From an uncultured Lachnospiraceae bacterium (GTDB lineage Bacteria > Bacillota > Clostridia > Lachnospirales > Lachnospiraceae), in the NCBI GenBank assembly GCA_910585205.1, contig CAJUCC010000077.1, forward strand, positions 1 through 7,008: a stretch of 7,008 nt of DNA, given 5' to 3'. The notes beneath the pieces are model-generated. The model worked only from the letters and a program-made list of their open reading frames with translations. It had not been told where the DNA came from and did no database searches. Numbering within the stretch: position 1 is the stretch's first letter; the number at the start of each line of letters is the position of its first letter. The position numbers and the translations under genes are program-made. Below are positions 5,298 to 7,008 of this stretch, one piece after another.

Positions 5298-6953
5298 CTA
5301 CCTTCTTTTCAGGCGGAACGAGGCGGTCAGATTTTTCAGAATGCCGGCCTGTGCGCTCAGCTCTTCACTGCTGGCCGCACTTTCCTGCGCCGTGGCGGAG
5401 TTGGTCTGCACCACATTCGAAATCTGGCTGATCTGCTGCTGTACCTGTACCACGGCATCGGCCTGGATCCGGGAAGCGTCGGCGATAATATTCGTCTTTT
5501 CCACCACTTCACTTGCACCGGACACCACATCTTCCAGACGCGCCGCCGTTTCATTGGCAATCGTCGTCCCCTGCTTAACGGAAGCGATCGAGCGCTCGAT
5601 CAGCTCCGCCGTAGACTTGGATGCCTCGGAGCTCTTGCTTGCCAGACTGCGCACTTCTTCGGCCACCACGGCAAAGCCTTTTCCGGCCTCCCCGGCCCGG
5701 GCCGCCTCAACGGCCGCATTCAAAGCGAGGATATTTGTCTGGAACGCGATATTGTCGATTGTCTTGATAATCTTTTCAATTTCGCCGGAATTGGCGCTGA
5801 TCTCCTGCATTGCCGTAATCATTTCCTGCATCATCCGATTGCTTTCCTGGATCAGATCACCTGTCTCTTCCACTTTCCGGCTTGCCTGATTGGCATTTTC
5901 CGCAGTTTCTCCCACATGATTCGAGATCTCCTCGATCTTACCCTCCAGCTCTTCCACGGCGCTCGCCTGTTCCACCGCGCCCTGACTCAGATCCTGTGCG
6001 CCGATCGACATCTGTTCCGAACCGTTGGAAACATAGGCGGAACTTTCCACGATCTGCGACATCGTGTCGTTCAGACGATCCAGTATGCCGTCCAGCGAAT
6101 TCTTAATGGAAACAAAATCGCCCACGTAATCCTGCCTTGTTTCCACCGTCAGATCCCCTTCGGAAATCGCCTCCAGCACGCCGGAAATCTCCCCGATATA
6201 TCCTTTCAGACGAAGAATCGTATGCTCAAATATTCCCGCCAGATACCCGATCTCATCATTAGAGCGGATATTGGCAGACAGATGCCTGTTATCGCCAAGC
6301 CCCAGATTGCCCTGTTCCATTGTCTGCGCCAGCCCCGTAAGCCCCGCGAGCGGCTTTGATATGGAATGTCTGACAAAAATCGACAAAATAATCACGCTGA
6401 TCGTAATCAAAATCGCTCCGGCCACACATGATGCGCCGATTGCCAGACCAATCTGCTCATAGGCATCCTCCATCGAGATACCCGCAAAAATCAGGCCGAC
6501 GGGCTTGCCGCTTGCATCTTTCACCGGCACATAAGAGCAAAGGTGCGGACTTCCGAGTATTTCCGCCTGACCCACATAGGTCTCTCCCTGCTCCAGTACG
6601 ATTTTCGCCAGATCCGCCGACAGCTTCGTCCCTACGACCCGTTCCCCATCCTGCTGAATGGTCGTATAAACTCTCTCGTCTCCGCGGAAAATCGTAAACT
6701 CACAGCGCATCTGCTCTTTCAGTTCATCCAAAAGCTCTGTATTATCCTGAGCCCCTACTTTGCCGGCCAGCTCATATGCCAGCATATTCGTACCGTTTAC
6801 ACACCTGTCTTCCAGCATGCTCATACTCAGCCGATACGACATCGTAACACAGATCGCAACGACAGAGGCGATGCTGACGCCTAACAGGCAAATTACCAAA
6901 ACGTTTACCTTTCCCCCAAGATGATGAATTTTCTTGTTGTTTGACCGATTCAT
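5298..6953 (-). CDS. Methyl-accepting chemotaxis protein with periplasmic-type Cache sensor
   Basis: A transmembrane chemoreceptor that passes ligand signals to CheA/CheW. Its 551 residues show a short basic N-terminus, membrane helix 1 (about 16-38), an extracellular sensor (about 40-168) resembling single-Cache domains (FTIFRGDERVYTT near 86-98; GLIFAGIS at 153-160), membrane helix 2 (about 170-194), a HAMP domain (195-250), a second HAMP-like unit (about 251-302, with EGDLTV) and the long coiled-coil signalling region (303-551). The hairpin tip, IAFQTNILALNAAVEAARAG from 402, is nearly identical to the universal MCP tip. There is no C-terminal NWETF-type tether for CheR. The start at 6953 is supported by TAAGGAG 8 bases upstream. 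It lies directly before deoB, which might hint at a pentose or nucleoside ligand, but the ligand cannot be read from the sequence. Confidence 0.95.
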   Translation of the reverse strand: MNRSNNKKIHHLGGKVNVLVICLLGVSIASVVAICVTMSYRLSMSMLEDRCVNGTNMLAYELAGKVGAQDNTELLDELKEQMRCEFTIFRGDERVYTTIQQDGERVVGTKLSADLAKIVLEQGETYVGQAEILGSPHLCSYVPVKDASGKPVGLIFAGISMEDAYEQIGLAIGASCVAGAILITISVIILSIFVRHSISKPLAGLTGLAQTMEQGNLGLGDNRHLSANIRSNDEIGYLAGIFEHTILRLKGYIGEISGVLEAISEGDLTVETRQDYVGDFVSIKNSLDGILDRLNDTMSQIVESSAYVSNGSEQMSIGAQDLSQGAVEQASAVEELEGKIEEISNHVGETAENANQASRKVEETGDLIQESNRMMQEMITAMQEISANSGEIEKIIKTIDNIAFQTNILALNAAVEAARAGEAGKGFAVVAEEVRSLASKSSEASKSTAELIERSIASVKQGTTIANETAARLEDVVSGASEVVEKTNIIADASRIQADAVVQVQQQISQISNVVQTNSATAQESAASSEELSAQAGILKNLTASFRLKRR

Positions 6954-6970
6954 TTTACCCGCTCCTTATA

Positions 6971-7007
6971 TCATTAGAATTCCTGTTATATCTATATATT
7001 CTAATGA
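6971..7007. promoter_or_regulatory. Perfect 10-base inverted repeat before the chemoreceptor gene
   Basis: TCATTAGAAT (6971-6980) and ATTCTAATGA (6998-7007) are exact reverse complements, 17 bases apart, about 10 bases upstream of the ribosome site of the chemoreceptor gene. On the minus strand, TATAAC at 6985-6990 could be a -10 box inside the repeat, but its -35 would be outside the window. The element may be an operator or an mRNA hairpin, and an AT-rich stem of this kind favours an operator. Confidence 0.5.
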
Positions 7008-7008
7008 A

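Noticed and set aside
5277..6359. A 360-codon plus-strand open frame opposite the chemoreceptor
   Set aside because: It is the antisense shadow of the highly conserved chemoreceptor signalling domain, without a promoter or ribosome site.

Overview
The window looks like chromosomal DNA of a strictly anaerobic, probably gut-associated Clostridia member, with Lachnospiraceae the best guess. The basis is the gene set (bioB-bioY without other biotin genes, a MepA-like MATE exporter, a clostridial-style chemoreceptor, a free BFD-like ferredoxin domain), strong AGGAGG-type ribosome binding sites, sigma-A-like promoters with 17-base spacers, and moderate GC content. This is inference from gene style; no rRNA or other marker gene is present. 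I found no CRISPR array, tRNA, rRNA, insertion sequence or phage structural gene.

Layout. Positions 1-1552 hold a biotin unit on the minus strand: a strong promoter overlapped by a BirA-type operator, then bioB (biotin synthase), then bioY (biotin transporter S component), which runs off the left edge. bioB and bioY overlap as ATGA. Positions 1636-2994 (minus) hold a complete MATE-family efflux gene with its own promoter. Positions 2995-3377 are a non-coding region between divergent genes. It carries the MATE promoter, a promoter for a regulator, two copies of an AGCGAAATTAT-type element and three AATATTTT repeats. Positions 3378-4047 (plus) hold a 140-residue XRE-type regulator and a 61-residue BFD-like [2Fe-2S] protein. 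A hairpin at 4070-4091 separates them from the convergent pair on the minus strand, the chemoreceptor gene (5298-6953) followed 11 bases later by deoB, phosphopentomutase (4096-5286).

How the genes work together. The biotin unit appears to import a biotin-type vitamer and finish biotin from dethiobiotin under BirA control. The XRE regulator may control itself and perhaps the divergent MATE gene. The chemoreceptor and deoB are so tightly packed that they are probably co-expressed, linking chemotaxis with pentose phosphate or nucleoside salvage in an unexplained way.

I see no clear new multi-gene system. The points most worth checking are the BioB protein, in which one of the classical auxiliary-cluster cysteines is serine, the chemoreceptor-deoB pairing, and the repeats between the MATE and regulator genes.
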